In this document: one piece after another, positions 24,429-37,200 of the stretch | Layout of the letters: each line of letters opens with the position of its first letter | How positions within the stretch are numbered: position 1 is the stretch's first letter | Origin: Gongronella butleri | Lineage: Eukaryota > Mucoromycota > Mucoromycetes > Mucorales > Cunninghamellaceae | DNA length: 64,000 nt | Reading direction: 5' to 3' | Assembly: GCA_025201375.1 (NCBI GenBank) | Contig: JAIWZP010000024.1 | Coordinates: 248,001 to 312,000, forward strand | Position numbers and translations under genes: made by a program | Notes under the pieces: generated by a model | The model's input: the letters and a program-made list of their open reading frames with translations, nothing else | Databases searched by the model: none | What the model was told of the DNA's origin: nothing

Positions 24429-26423
24429 CTACAGCATGAAATTGTCAATGCCAAGGCCACAGAGATCAAATGGCATGGGCAACTGGCGGCGGAAAAAGAT
24501 TCGCATGGCGGTGATGGGGAAGCCTGTACGGCAATGGACATTGAAGACGGCGCGGCGCGCAATGGACTGGTCGTTGTCCAGCGACAAATCGCAATCGTTC
24601 CAGTCATCGTATTGCTGCACCGTCAATTGGAACATGTCCGCATCCACTGCCTGCCGCGAAAAGATGACAAGCCGCCTCATCGACATGCTGCCAACAAGGT
24701 CCACGCCAAAATAATCGCCCTCACCAGGCTCTGAAGAAAAAAGAGAGAAAAATGAGCCACAAACTTCCCAAAAACGACCAATGGCTTGTTTGAATGTACC
24801 TCTGAATGTGTTCCAACAGGTGCCCGTGTTGCCGTCGACGGCCGCGTGATAGCCGCGATACACCCAAAACTCGGGGCTGGGCATGCGCGCCTCGTCGCGC
24901 CACAATTGCACAGACCCCAAGCTGCTGTTTGTCACCTTGACCTCAGGATCATACTCAGACGACACAGGGAACGGATCCATGTTCGTGACAAAGAGACATT
25001 TGTCGTTGCCGCACGACGTTCTGCAAAAAAAAAAAAAGGGGGAGAGAAACAGGGTTAAACGCGCCCAAAAAAAAAAAAATCATAAAAACGCGTCACTTTT
25101 CCCTTTTCCTTTTACCTGATGTCGCGCTGCGCCAGCGAGTCGTCACGGTCATGGGGCGCAAAGTACGACAAGTGGTCGCGCAAGGACTGCGCCAGCGCGT
25201 CCACGCCCTCCTTCTGCAAAAAAAAAAAAAAAAAAAAAAAAAGGAAAAATCACAAGTCAGCTTCATTTTTCGCGTCCATGCTCCTATTTCCATGTCCCAA
25301 TGACCCCCAGCTTACCATGTATTGCAATGGGAGCGGCTTGGTAGTGGTCAATGGTAGCGGGTTGGACAGCAAGTATGGGAACGAATTGGACCACAGGGCA
25401 AAAAGCGCGTCAGCGTGCACGCGTTGGTCGTATGGCATGTCCTTGACCGTCAATTGGTTGACGAATTGCTGCGCGCGCGACCGAGGCACCATGGCGCCGT
25501 GTCGCACATTGGCAAAGCCCGTGTGCACATGCACGTCGTCATCTTTTTTAAAAAAAAAAATGGGTGAGATACGCGGTCTTTTTTACGAATTTGCTCCGTG
25601 CATGACGCGTGTTGCCGCCCCCTTGTTTTTTTTTACCACGATGATCGAGCTGCCAGCGTCGATGCAGCATGTATTCCTCGTTTCTTGTGTTTAAATGGAT
25701 GGCATCTGGGTATCGTAGAGCGTGGTAATACAGCGAGTCCATGAACAGATTGAGTGCGCGATCATCCTGAATGTAGCACATCGAGTACGACGACAGGCCG
25801 CACGAAGAAAAGAGATTCAAAAGACCTTCGTGCTCAAATTCGGTGGGATTGTCGTAAACGTGGATGGAAACGTCGTGCAAAAGATACGGATTGGGCGGAT
25901 GAAAGCGCTTTTTCAAGAAAAAGAAAAAAAAAACAAGGTTAAACGACCTTCCAATCGAGAACAAAAAAAAGGGGGAAGTGTTCGCTTCTTTTTCCCATTT
26001 TTTATTTTTTTGTATTTTTACCTGGCGATCGACAGGTTCTGTAGGGACGAGGCTGTAAATGGTGATTTCCTTGACAAAGGGATACTGGTATAGATGATTG
26101 ACAATGTGGTAAATGCCGTCGTCATTGGCGGTGCGCACGAGCACGGCGGACACAGGCCGCAGGCGATTCTGGGCAAGTGCCTCGGGGATAAACATGCTGG
26201 GCGTGTATTGACTGTGCCGCTGGTCGAGAGCCGCAAGCTGCAATTGCCAAGGCGGTGTGTCCAGCGCTGCGTGCGACGTACCAGACGCCGGTGACGACGA
26301 CGACGACGACGTCCACAACAGCGTCATGAGCGTCAAAAACGCAAAAACAACGATCGACGCCCCGAGAATAAGCCGAGCCGTCGCGTGCTGTGACCGGGAC
26401 GTGAGTTGCTGCAAATTGAGCAT
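24429..26423 (-). CDS. Type II membrane protein of the secretory pathway, possible glycosyltransferase-like (unidentified)
   Basis: Exons 26423-26022, 25907-25637, 25542-25316, 25213-25116, 25020-24800 and 24730-24429 give 506 residues in phase. A single N-terminal membrane anchor (residues about 17-37, LILGASIVVFAFLTLMTLLW) after a short basic tail predicts Golgi or ER type II topology. A Ser-rich stem follows. Residues about 90-135 (SAVLVRTANDDGIYHIVNHL) and the segment SSYSMCYIQDDRALNLFMDS look like a nucleotide-sugar fold with a D-D pair, but I cannot fix a family. The C-terminal part (DGNTGTCWNTFR, then GDYFGVDLVGSMSMRRLVIF) resembles a discoidin/F5-8C-like beta domain (substrate-binding type). 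Two acceptors (..AAAAAG) are weak but frame-fixed. Function is an inference. Confidence 0.6.
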
Positions 26424-27023
26424 AAAAGGAGGGGGGTCAGTGAACGAGGGGAAAGAGAATTCTCAAGAAGAAGAAAAAAAAAAAAGAAAAAGAAAAAACG
26501 ACAATTAGAAAGAAAGAAAAAAGGTCCAAGAAAAGCAAAAATGGCTGCTCATGAAATAAAAAAGTATGGAAATCCAGGAATCGAAACGACCCTCTGAAAC
26601 CTTATTTCTGGGAGAGGATCAGCACATTTGCCCAAAAGATCGCCCATTTTGCACTAAAACATCACTTTTTAGCTTGGCGTCAACGCCACGCGCCGTGCAA
26701 CCCACGTATCTGTTCACACCATGCCAAACATAGGGCAATGAACAACGGCTACAATGAAATTGTGCACAAACAAACCACATATTCTTGGGGTTTCCCAAGA
26801 AAACAAAGTGTCAAGTGCTTCGACTCCGCTACGCAAGATTGGATTGCCATCCGGGGATTCACAAATCCAGGCACGTTGCACAGGGCTTCTTTTTTTAGAT
26901 TGGTCCCGCCCTCGGCAATCTGGCAATCTGGCTCGTGCTTGGCCAATTGGCGAAATATAATAAAAAAAAAAGGGATTGTGTTTTTTTTTTAGCATAAAAT
27001 ACAGGTCTATGGGATGTGATGGT
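26424..27023. other. Intergenic, no gene seen
   Basis: About 600 bp between the start of the type II membrane gene and the stop of the TPR gene. It is purine-rich near 26460-26530 and otherwise featureless. Confidence 0.4.
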
Positions 27024-29307
27024 CTAGGCAGAGGAGGAAGAGGAGGAAGAAGGGGACGCATTGGCCTTGTCTTGGACCAATTGCTGCATGCGCAAGAGGC
27101 CATTATGGCATTTGAACGAAAGCGAATTGGCGAGGCTGTACTTGTGCTTGGCGTGCGGGCCAGTGCCGACGTTGTACACGCCCTTGTCGTTGGCGTGCAG
27201 CACGACGCGTAGCTCCTTTTCAGCTTCGTCGTACTTTTCGTCGTGCATCAACAGGCGACCATGCTCGTAACGCGCAAAATAGTACACATAGTGATCCCAT
27301 TTCACCTGCGACGCACCTGCAAGCACCGCCGCGTAGCTGTCAGCATGAATTTTGTAATAAAGGGACGCGTCCGTGGACACCCCTTGGGTTGTACGCGTTG
27401 GAATAGGCGATGACGCGGGCGACGCCAGCGTCGTCGCGTTGCTCACGGCCGTCGTGGTTGCAGGCGTCGATGTTGTGGACGACGACGATGTGGACGCCGA
27501 GATGGGCACCGTGGACGCCGTCGCGTGCCGTTGAATCAGACACCGCGCAGTCACCATGCGCAAATATTGCAACAAACACGCGTCATCCGCCTTGTTCACC
27601 TGCGCATTCGCTTCCACTTGCACCAATTGCTCGTCCAACGACGTCAGAACCGTTATCAGGCGGTCCGCAGGCATCCAGTCAAACGCCGTGAACGCATGAA
27701 TCACTTCCAAATCCGGCGCAATGAGGTATCCATCCCGAACATAACTCTTGGCCTTGCGCGACATGAATTTCTGCGGGAAAAAAATGAAAAAAAAAGAGTT
27801 TTCCGTCAGCCATTACTTGCATTTTTCTTTTTTTCCGTTTGGTCCCTACCTCGAGAGGAATCGACTTGCCAGCGACCTTTTTCTTGGAATTTGGCACTTT
27901 TTCCATGAGATCCTTGACTTTTTGCAAAAGGGCCGTCTTTTTCTCCTCTGTTTTTTGAGCCTGTGCTTGCTTGAAGAGAGCAATGGCCATGAGGTACGTG
28001 TAGACGGCCTTTGACCAATTGCTTTCCTCGCTGAGCACCTTGTAAATGTCATAGGCGGTGGTCCATTGCTGCTGGATGAGGGCAATGATGCCGAGGTCCC
28101 AGTAGCACATGTGCTGCAGCTGGCGCCAGTCCTTTTGGGTATCAATAGCCTTTTGGTACAGGGCTTTTGCCTGGTCGAGCTGGCCCTGCGCAGCGAGCCA
28201 GCGACTTTCAAAGTAGAGGAAGAACACGCCATTCGGGTACCTGTCCAAATTGTATGACAGGATGCGCGCCGTCAGCTCCGGATTGACGTGCGACAGCGGC
28301 ACAAGGTTGGCAAGAATCACATTGTAAAGAATCAGCACCATGTCGCACAATTGCCGCCGCAGACCATCCATCGGCTCCGTGCGCGAAGACGTCATGTCGT
28401 CCCATCCGCCCGCAGCCGTCAAAACTTGCAGACCATGCGCTCGATTCACGCTAAATCCGATGAATTCAACCACCTTGATCACCGTCGCCGGCAACATGGA
28501 CAGAATGATGTTAAAACACCCAATCCCGAGACAAACGCCGGATGTAAAATGCTCGTCCAGCGCAAATTGTTTCACATCCTCGCCATTCGCCGCCTTTTCT
28601 TGCACGTGTTGGATATATTTGTCAAGCGTGATATATGTGTTGTAACTGCTTCGGATGTTCAAACCCTCGCGCACAAATGAAACCACACTTTCGTCATGAA
28701 TGATCGACAACAGCGCCTTTAAAAGATACGCCTCGGCATAAATCAATTCCTAAAACACACAAAAAGACGTCGTCAGCATAATCTTCTTATCATCTTGGGG
28801 TCATGCGCACGCGTATCACCCTTTTCATTTCCCTTTTTTTCTTTTTTTTCTTTTTTTTTTCTTTCTTGGGCTTACGGCATGTCGCTGGACAGTCGTCATG
28901 GACTGGATGTGAGCAATTGGATCCTTGTGGTGCCAAAGAGTCGAAAAGCTATCGGCCCACGTCCCCTTTTTGCGAAGCGCATCGGCAAGATGGATGGTCT
29001 TTTTAAGCGCCTCCTGCGTCTGCTGGACGTCGGATTCTTGGAATGTCATCATGCTCTTGAGATACAGGATAAAGGCGCGCCCAAGGCTGACATAGACGCC
29101 ATCGCCGCGATTGGAAAGCAAATCCTCGGCTTCTTGGATACGCGAGTCGTAAAAGAACTCGAGCGCCTGATGGACCTGCTTCATGTCGTCAAACAACGCC
29201 GATGCACCCACCGCGTCCGCGTCCTTGTCTCGTCCACCACTGCCGAGCGGAAGAGACGTCGTCAGTGAGCGCAGTGAGGGCAGCTTTTTGGCTTTTTCGG
29301 ATTTCAT
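27024..29307 (-). CDS. IML2: TPR protein of the IML2/TTC39 family
   Basis: Yeast Iml2 associates with mitochondria and lipid droplets and helps clear protein inclusions; animal TTC39 proteins act in lipid metabolism. Three exons (29307-28876, 28749-27850, 27770-27024) give 692 residues, near the yeast length. Family hallmarks are the N-terminal FDDMKQVHQALEFFYDSRIQ, then EAYLLKALLSIIHDE, GVCLGIGCFNIILSMLPATV (the hydrophobic central helix pair), YPNGVFFLYFESRWLAAQG and the TPR-like helices LDQAKALYQKAID. A low-complexity Ser/Thr/Ala insert (about residues 545-590) interrupts the C-terminal TPRs before the KYDEAEKEL repeat. The tail is a run of serines. The ATG was chosen because sequence upstream in the frame is low-complexity with no fitting start. 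Confidence 0.88.
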
Positions 29308-30460
29308 ACAAGAACGAGGGGGGGGGAGGGAAAAAGGAGGGCGAAAAAAAAAAATAAAAAAAGGGAGAGGAAGTAGAAGAAAGAAAAAAAAAAAAAGGCA
29401 CACATGGCACAATGGAAAAAATAAATTGAGCCAGAATTGGCGGCCGTGCTCCGACCCCGCTTCGCCCGCTTCGCCCCCGCCGGCCTAGGAAAAACTGTCT
29501 TCCGACTTGCCATCCAATCGCTTGCAGCCCGCTATTGGCCACCGCTGCGCACAAATGATCGCCCTACTGCGCGCTCAGTATGGAGTGGGGTGCCGAGCTT
29601 GCTGGAAAATACATTGATTTGGCCAACAATCCACGCGACAGGGTGTCGTGATCCACAAACAGGGGTCCAATTCCATCACAAAGCATGCATTGGACCACCC
29701 CCTCCTCCCCCCAATTGATTGAATAGGGAAACGTCACTTTGGGACACGCAATAAAAAAAAAGAGTTGTCAACTGCGCCATACAGCCCCTGAACCTCCGCC
29801 TTTTTTTGACAAACACTCTATCCGACCATGGTCAATGACCCATGTTCATGCTCAATTTCAACGGAAATGGCATCCATTAGCCCTGGGACGAATGTCATGC
29901 TGTAGAAAGAAAGAAAGAAAGAAAGAAAGAAATCGAGACGCAAATTAATCCAAAAAGGGGGGGCCATCTGTGGTCGTGCGTGCACCTTATATTAAAAGTA
30001 AATGCCATCTCACCTCCTTGAGGGCAAAAAAAGCCAGTGCACAAAATTCACCCCTTCTTTTCATGAATAAAACAAAGAAATTGACCACGTTTGATACAGA
30101 CAAGTGTAAAAAAGTCCAATGTTATTGAATCATCGCACGAAATTGCACCTTGTGCAAAACTTTTTTGACAATGAAAATGGAATTGGTCATACCGGTTAGG
30201 AGTGGGCAACGGAAAGCTTAAACGGGTCTCGCGTCACAGGACGCAGCACGCACAAAATGCCAAATGGTGAGCTCAGGCAAAAACGCAAAATAGAAAAAAA
30301 AAAAAAAAAAAAGAAACGCCAAAACGACGGATCTGAGCAAAAATCTGACTTGGCCACGGAGACTTTGAGCACAAGCTTCTTTGGAAAAATGGCACCACTT
30401 GAAAAGATGATCACATTGAATCGAATTCATATCACCAATTTTCCAATTTTCGCAAAATGC
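29308..30460. other. Intergenic with GAAA microsatellite
   Basis: Divergent upstream region of the TPR gene. It holds a tetranucleotide (GAAA)n run at about 29903-29932 and many A runs. No gene is visible. Confidence 0.45.
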
Positions 30461-30469
30461 AGCCCAGAC

Positions 30470-31090
30470 GCGTCAAAATGTCACTTTTTCTGGATGAAAC
30501 TTGTCATATTTGAAAAGTGACGCGCCAAGTACTTGTTTATCCCGCTTGACACGCCCTAGGGATTGGCTTTTGTGCACTTCTGAAGCGCAATCGACAATTT
30601 TTCCCGATTTATCCTTCTTTCTCGACAAGAGACAAGACAAAGCGCGACGTGTACATGAGATGAAAAATGCATCATTCAAGTCTTTCTCGCATGAACCCAG
30701 TTTCACGGATGTGTGGCCCAACTTGATTCAGAACTCCCATTTTCTAAAATCTAGTTCATTGATGGCGAATACCTCGAGACAGAGGCACTCTGCAACTCCG
30801 AAACGCGTCTCAGCGTGAAAGAGCAAGCTGCAAACACCGAACGGGACTCAAATTGCAACAGTAAAAAAAATAATTCTAGCACGCTGCGTGCAAATAAATA
30901 AATCGGCATTGACGTGCTCCAAAACCAAAATCGAAAGTCAGGTATCCAAAATGGCGCCAAACTTACACACAGGAACAATCGCATGGCGAAACCAACAAAA
31001 ATGCCATAGAAGAGGGTGGTCCATCTCATCGTTGACAAGCCATGCGAGATTATAGATTTTACATTATCTCAACCGCGAATTGCATGGGGG
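30470..31090 (+). repeat. Dispersed repeat modules X-Y-Z, composite copy
   Basis: Module Y ('gaacccagtttcac' with 'gattcagaactcccattttc', about 30683-30752) matches 61815-61878 and, more weakly, 5970-6025 and 62970-63035. Module Z (30908-31085, 'ccaaacttacacacagg') matches 15450-15670 and 59408-59575. All are in the same orientation. On the minus strand module Z reads STMRWTTLFYGIFVGF, then CVSLAPFW. Confidence 0.6.
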
Positions 31091-31305
31091 AAACGCGTCT
31101 ATACAGTAGAGCCTCACCAATGCATCTAATACCAATAGATGCTCCAGTTGCGTAGATTTGATTAGGAACTGGCGTGTGTAAATGGGTGTCTGACGCGGTT
31201 TATCACGCGTTGAAAAATCTCTATAGTTTTGAAATCATGTCAAAAGTGCTAAAAAATTACTTTTTTTTTTTACAGATCACCAATGTCCACGTACAGTAGG
31301 TACAG

Positions 31306-31845
31306 TATGCTCGTGAGGGCGAGGTGAGGGCGGGTTGCAGGTAAAGAGAGGGCGAGGTGATGGCGGAGTGAGGGCGGGTTGCAGAAAAAAAAAAAAAAGA
31401 GGGCGGGTTGCAGAAAAAAAGAGGGCGAGGTGAGGGCGGGGTGAGGGCGGGTTGCAGAAAAAAAGAGGGCGAGGTGAGGGCGGGGTGAGGGCGGGTTGCA
31501 GGTAAAACGAGGGCGGGTTACAGGTAAAAAGAGGGCGGGGTGAGGGCGGGTTGCAGAAAAATAGAGGGCGAGGTGAGGGCGGGGTGTGGGCGGGTTGCAG
31601 GTAAAACGAGGGCGGGGTGAGGGCGAGGTGAGGGCGGGTTACAGGTAAAAAGAGGGCGGGGTGAGGGCGGGTTGCAGAAAAAAAAAAAGAGGGCGAGGTG
31701 AGGGCGGGGTGAGGGCGGATTGCAGGTAAAACGAGGGCGGGGTGAGGGCGAGGTGAGGGCGGGCTACAGGTAAAAAGAGGGCGGGGTGGGGGCGAGTTGC
31801 AGAAAAAAAAGAGGGCGAGGTGAGGGCGAGTTACACAAAAAAAAA
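31306..31845 (+). repeat. G-rich minisatellite (GAGGGCGGGGT/GGGTTGCAG units)
   Basis: About 540 bp of short units of the form 'gagggcgaggtgagggcg' and 'gggcgggttgcaggtaaaa', mixed in variable order with A runs between. The + strand has dense runs of three or four G with short loops, so G-quadruplexes are possible. The minus strand stays open as a Pro/Ser/Arg-repeat ORF, which I take as a by-product of the repeat. Confidence 0.95.
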
Positions 31846-32319
31846 TTCCCAAATCACGCTGTTCTTGGCAGTCAGCCGATTTATCGCCATTTACAATGCA
31901 CAATGCGCGACATTGGCGCTAAAAATGCTTAAATAAGTAGTAAATTGGACGCGTTTTGGCCAAAGAGATACTGGCAAAAATCTCAAAACGCCAATTTGCA
32001 TTAATTTAAGATTGCTGGCGTTACAATCATCTAATATCTGCCAAATTTTTGACCATCCGTTGTCTCTCATGAACATTGCAAGCATTTTATTAATTTTGAG
32101 CCATTGATGGCTGCTCATGGAGAAGATCGGACTGAAGAATCAAACATCAAAGCGTAGGTAAAAATCCAAAGGGCAAAAAACAGCATGGAAGTCGCAGAGA
32201 TTTCACGCGTGTCATCACATCACGCGTACCCAGATACCTCAAATTGTGTAATACAAAGTAGGATACTGTATCGGCAGTTTGCATTATTTTGTCTAGTATG
32301 ACGCTTTAATCTTGTTTTG
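31846..32319. other. Intergenic, no gene seen
   Basis: AT-rich sequence after the minisatellite. No gene or clear repeat is seen apart from weak similarity to dispersed modules. Confidence 0.4.
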
Positions 32320-32760
32320 GGCGCCCAAAAAGTGCTTTCAGAGACTTGCGCTGAATTCGATGCAACTATTTTTGAGCGGGATCAACCAAGCAGATGGCGA
32401 GATGAATGCAAAATACCATAGTACAAAAATGAGGTTTTTTGACATTTTCGAGTCCAAAAAAAAAATCGGGCGATTCCTCTTGAGCACAGGGCCGTGGTTT
32501 ATACCGTGACACCTTTTCATTACTGGGCAAGTAGGCTGTACAGTAATATACCTGTAATTTTTTTCTGGAGGCACAAAGAGCCAGCAAAAAAGTCTAAAAT
32601 GCACGCTCTTGAGGTTTTAATAGGTCAGTGTATAAGTTTTGTGCAGTGTAACGCGATGCTTCAGGCATTGAATGACAGCACGCGTCAGTTTCTGTATACT
32701 GGGGTTAAAAAATGGAAGCATCAAGCGCTTTATTTGTGTGTAAAATAAAAAATGAAAATC
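32320..32760 (+). repeat. Dispersed repeat, partner of 63588-64000
   Basis: Long shared landmarks in the same order and orientation: 'gcgctgaattcgatgca', 'ttttgagcggg(a/g)tcaacca', 'gatgaatgcaaaata', 'gagtccaaaaaaaa', 'gggca(a/g)gtaggctgta', 'tttctggaggca'. The second copy is truncated by the window end. Both are diverged, with no conserved ORF. Confidence 0.8.
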
Positions 32761-34020
32761 GTGCCTTTATGCATTTTCTCGCGTGTGAAGACGTGCTCAA
32801 ATGCACAATATCTGGTCAATCTGCGTAAAAAGTGGAGATTGAACTATGCAGCGTACCTGCCGAACCCACTTTTAACGCCACCAGCTTTGCGCATCATCAT
32901 ATAAAAATATGATAGGGGAGGCAAATTTTTTTTTCTGGATATGATAAGATACGTATCGCAACTTTTTGCAATGAGCAGCCAAATAAAATTGATGCCGTGC
33001 TCGAGTCAATGCAAGGACACGACACCAGATCGGTTCGGTGAATCGCGAGTAAAATTCAAAAAAACGCGAAATTTGACCCTTTTTGAATTTTCTTGATCCT
33101 TGCTACTTTGATTTGCATCGGTGTGAATTAGCGCGATACTTTTCAACTAAAGGTTGCAGCAGGCGAGGTTCAGCGTTTGGGTTGCAAAACATGACATGGT
33201 CCAAGTGGAAATTTGGTGTCAGCATGCAAACTAGCAAAAACACAAAGAATATCCAAAGCACTCTGCCAAAGCAAAGCATTCAAGGAAGCATGGATGGGTG
33301 TGTGATGAGGGTGGATCACATGATACACCTGGCAGGGAATCAAACAGGCACCTACACGCGTCAAAAAAGGCACACCCACGGTTTTTTTTTTTTTCTCATT
33401 CCATTCGTGACCGAGATATTGCCAATCAAGGCACCCATGCACCACGTGCATTTTTCTCGGTGCAAAAAAAAAAAAAAAAAAAAGTCGAGATAAATGATGG
33501 TGAAGCGCATAAAGTATGCCCATTGATTGACGTGTTCCTTTTTTTTTTGCACAGATCCCACGCTAGAGTGGTCGCGGGGGAAAGGGGAAGCAAGCGAGCC
33601 ATGTGGATTTTTCTGTCAACTTTTGGCAACCTTGACGCACTGGCATCTGGCCAAGTGCGACGGGCTCGCGTGCGCATCTTGAGCCTGTCACACGGTGACA
33701 CCGACCCCGCTTTTGCCTTTTTTTTTTTGTGTGTCAAATCTGACGGTGTGATAGAATATTTTATATTTTCCCCGCCCGCTCGAAGAAAAATAGAATCGAT
33801 GAGAGCAATGTTCTTTTTTTAGGGAACAGGCCCTGGTGTCAATTAGATGGCTCGCTAACCAAATGCTCATTGATGACGGAGGGAGATGCGGGCTGATTGA
33901 GTGGCGGGATCTCAAGGATGACAAGGACCCAAACACAATGGCCACTTGCCTTGTAGGGAGTGCAACCACAAGGGCCACCTCCTTACTTTTTTCTTTTTTT
34001 TTTGGGACGATTAGGCTTTT
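32761..34020. other. Intergenic, no gene seen
   Basis: Diverse short ORFs, none protein-like. It holds a 10-nt palindrome, gatacgtatc, near 32950 and long T and A runs near 33380 and 33464. Confidence 0.4.
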
Positions 34021-34220
34021 TTGCCTCCCCTCGTCCCCCTTTTTTTTCTTTCTTTTTTTGCCCACTTTTCTTTTGTCTCTCTCTCCCCTTTGCCCCTCCC
34101 TTCTCCACTCCTTCTCATTGTATTGTCGTGCGATAGCAACAGATCCGCTCTCCTTTTTTTTGTTTTTTCTATTGTCCCATTGCGCGTCTCTTTTTCTCTA
34201 TTTTTTTTTTTAATTCACCC
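34021..34220 (+). promoter_or_regulatory. Pyrimidine-rich leader before the CH-rod-GAR gene
   Basis: Nearly 200 nt of C/T-rich sequence runs up to the ATG at 34221. Similar tracts precede 17905 and 41867. In filamentous fungi such CT tracts mark transcription start regions; this is inferred. Confidence 0.4.
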
Positions 34221-37200
34221 ATGTATCACGACACGGTCTGTACCTATTTTGACAAGCAGATGGGCGATGATGGGCTACCCTCTTTTCGGGATGAGATGTT
34301 TGTGCATCATCGATCGTCGATCTCATCCATAACGACATGTTCCACGGGCAGCAGCAATGATGGCACGACAATGACGGCGGCGGCGGCGGCGGTGTCATCG
34401 ACGAGGAACGCCACGGTGGCCATGACACGCGACGAGGATGACGATGACGACGCGCGCCGACGGCGCGTGATGGCATGGGTGCACCATGAGCTCGATCTGT
34501 ATTTCCGACTCGCACTGGTAGCGCGACAACCGCGGCCAGTGGCGGCAACGCGACACAAAGCATGGACGACGGCGGACGACGGACGGCTGCTCCTGTGCAT
34601 GGTGCACCGATACCACCCAACAAAAGTGCCGGACCTTGCCCACCGACTTGCACATGATACACCCGCGCAGTGCCTGGCCCTCGCTGAGCAATGCATTGAA
34701 AATGAGGACGGACCGGGCGCGTGGATCGATGCCATGTACGAGCAATCGCTTCTTCCATCATCCAATGACTCCGCTGTCACCGCCGCCGCCACCAACACCA
34801 ACACCATCCTCATCAGCACCAACACAAGCAGCAACCATCCTCCTCATCGGCCGGCCACGGCGCTCGTGGATCAATTGGCTCCTATTCTTTTGCCGCCTCC
34901 TTGCTTGTCAACGAAGGAGGCCAAAAAGGAAACGAACGAGGAGCAAAGCGCAGGTCCAGCATCACCACCTGCATCCGAGGACCCAGTTTGGCAACGGCCA
35001 CCTGATGACGACAAGGAAAACAGCAGGCAGCGTGTCCGGGCCACCCAACAATGCCTTTTGGCCCTGATCCAACAACAACACCCGGACATCGTTACCCTGC
35101 ACCGCGCCGCCGACCGCCTCACAAGCATCCATCGTGCCAAAAGTCATGTTCAGCCCGGTGTCGAGGCGTGGGAGCTTCAATTGCGCGAAATCGACGAATT
35201 GAACGATACACTACAACAGACTCGCGACGATGCCACGGCACCCGCGGCCTATGTACGTGATTTGCTAATCCAGCAAGTGGCTGCCACAAAGACAACCACG
35301 CTAAAACACCTGACCTTGTGTCGCCATGCGCAGCGCGTGCACCAATGGGCATCACAGCAGCAGGCCGCTCTAGCGCGTGTGCAGCAACGCCTCCGGGACG
35401 CGAGCCACCGCGCAGATTCTCTCAAATTCGATGATTTTGACCGTCTGACGCAAAGCGAGCCTGAGATCCCCTTGTTTTACCGGCAATTGACGGTGATCAA
35501 GGCGGCCACGGACCAATACCGGCACGAGGAGCCCGTGGCGTGCCTAATGGACGCGTCGGCGTCGTCACCGTACGTGGCACTCATGGACATGGCACACCGC
35601 GCACTCAGGCACCTGGACCGTGTGGGCGCCCAATGGCAAAAAGTGTGGCGTCAGTGTACACTGTTGGAATCAAAGCGTTCCTTTTCCAGACACGTGGCGG
35701 ACGCGTCGGAAAAGGCAAGGCAATTCGTCTCGAACACACAACAATTACGCGATTTGGCCACAACTCTCGACACATTGGACGACGACACGGCTATTTCACC
35801 ATGTTCGACGCTTTTGCAGCAATGGCAAGTCTTGGCGCGGCGCGTGGCACGACTCCGTGGCGGCAACGACAAGGATGACGGCAACGACACCGACGGCAAA
35901 GATGACAACGACAACGACAACGACATGGACGACGACCACAAAAACGAGTCCATGACGGCGCATCGCCTAGAATCGCTTTATCTGCAGGTGCAAGACCAAG
36001 CCAGGGATTGCGACTGCCCTGAATCCATGGTGCCCTGCGCAGTGTGGTTGATGCAAGCCATGGACGCGTGGCGCGCTTTGCTGAAACACGTGGAAACACA
36101 AGTCAAAGGTGCGTGGACGGCCATTGACGCGCGGAAACAAGCATTGATTCTCTTGCGCGACTGCCAGCAAGTGGAAAGCGAGGCCAAGATGGTACAGATG
36201 CTGCTGCAGGACGGCGACAACGTCACTTTACTGGCAGACAACGACGATGCATGGCTCATGGCGCAGGCCACGTGCCTCGACGACGCGATCGACCGGCTGT
36301 TAAGAAAAGTCAACGCCCAGAAATCCATGAGTTTGTCTCTTTTTCCGGTTTCTCACCCGTTTTTTGATCATGCTGTCCAAAAAGTGCAAGAACGCGTGTT
36401 GGCATGCCGCGCCGCATCGCACCATGGGCTGCAGGCGTACCAGGAGCGACGGCAGCACCGGCTGACAAGCGCGACAGTCGCAGACGCGACGTTATACGCC
36501 GGTCAACAACGCGTCAAGGTGGCGGACGCGCTCCAATCGCTCCAATTGCTGTGGTGCACGTGGCCTGTTGCGCTAAACGACAATGACGATGCAGACCGCG
36601 GCGACCAGCGGTGGTGGGAGGCACAGATCCACGCGGCGACGCAGCAGCAGGCGCAGTTCCAGCAAGAATTCCAGCGATTTGCCAGCGATTCGCACGAGAT
36701 GGCAAATGACACCCAAAAAGCACAGACACAGGAGGCCCTCTGGCCATGGCAATGCATGGTACAGCAGCATGACGACGGGGTGCAGGCCATGGTCAAGCGG
36801 CTCGCATGGGAACGCGCATGGGCCAAGGCAACAACGTACGTCCACACATGTACACGCACGCTTCATCAAGTAGTCTCGGACAATAATGACACCATGGACC
36901 TCACGCATTGGCAGCACGACATGGCCACGCTCTCCATGGCTGCGCACGACGCGTGGGACGCCCTCATGCACCACCCGACGTTGCGCAATGCCGAAAATCA
37001 AGGCCATGATCAAGCCCCATGGTTCAATGCCCCCAGTTGGACGCGTCTGCAACACCGCCAAAGCACATTGCGCCGCAGCATTGCCGCCCTGGACGCCCTG
37101 TGGCACCAAACACGCGTCGAAACCCAGCAAAACGCCATTGTCAACGATTTCCTCGAAAATAGCGTCAATCTTCAGCAATCGGTCATTTCCCCCGCAATCG

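Noticed and set aside
31277..31903. 208-codon Pro/Ser/Arg-rich ORF on the minus strand
   Set aside because: It is simply the G-rich minisatellite read on the other strand; composition follows the repeat and no start context or homology is visible.
34330..34730. Myb/SANT-like domain at the start of the giant protein
   Set aside because: The segment DDGRLLLCMVHRYHPTKVP fits a calponin-homology core better, and the C-terminal GAR domain supports a cytoskeletal role.
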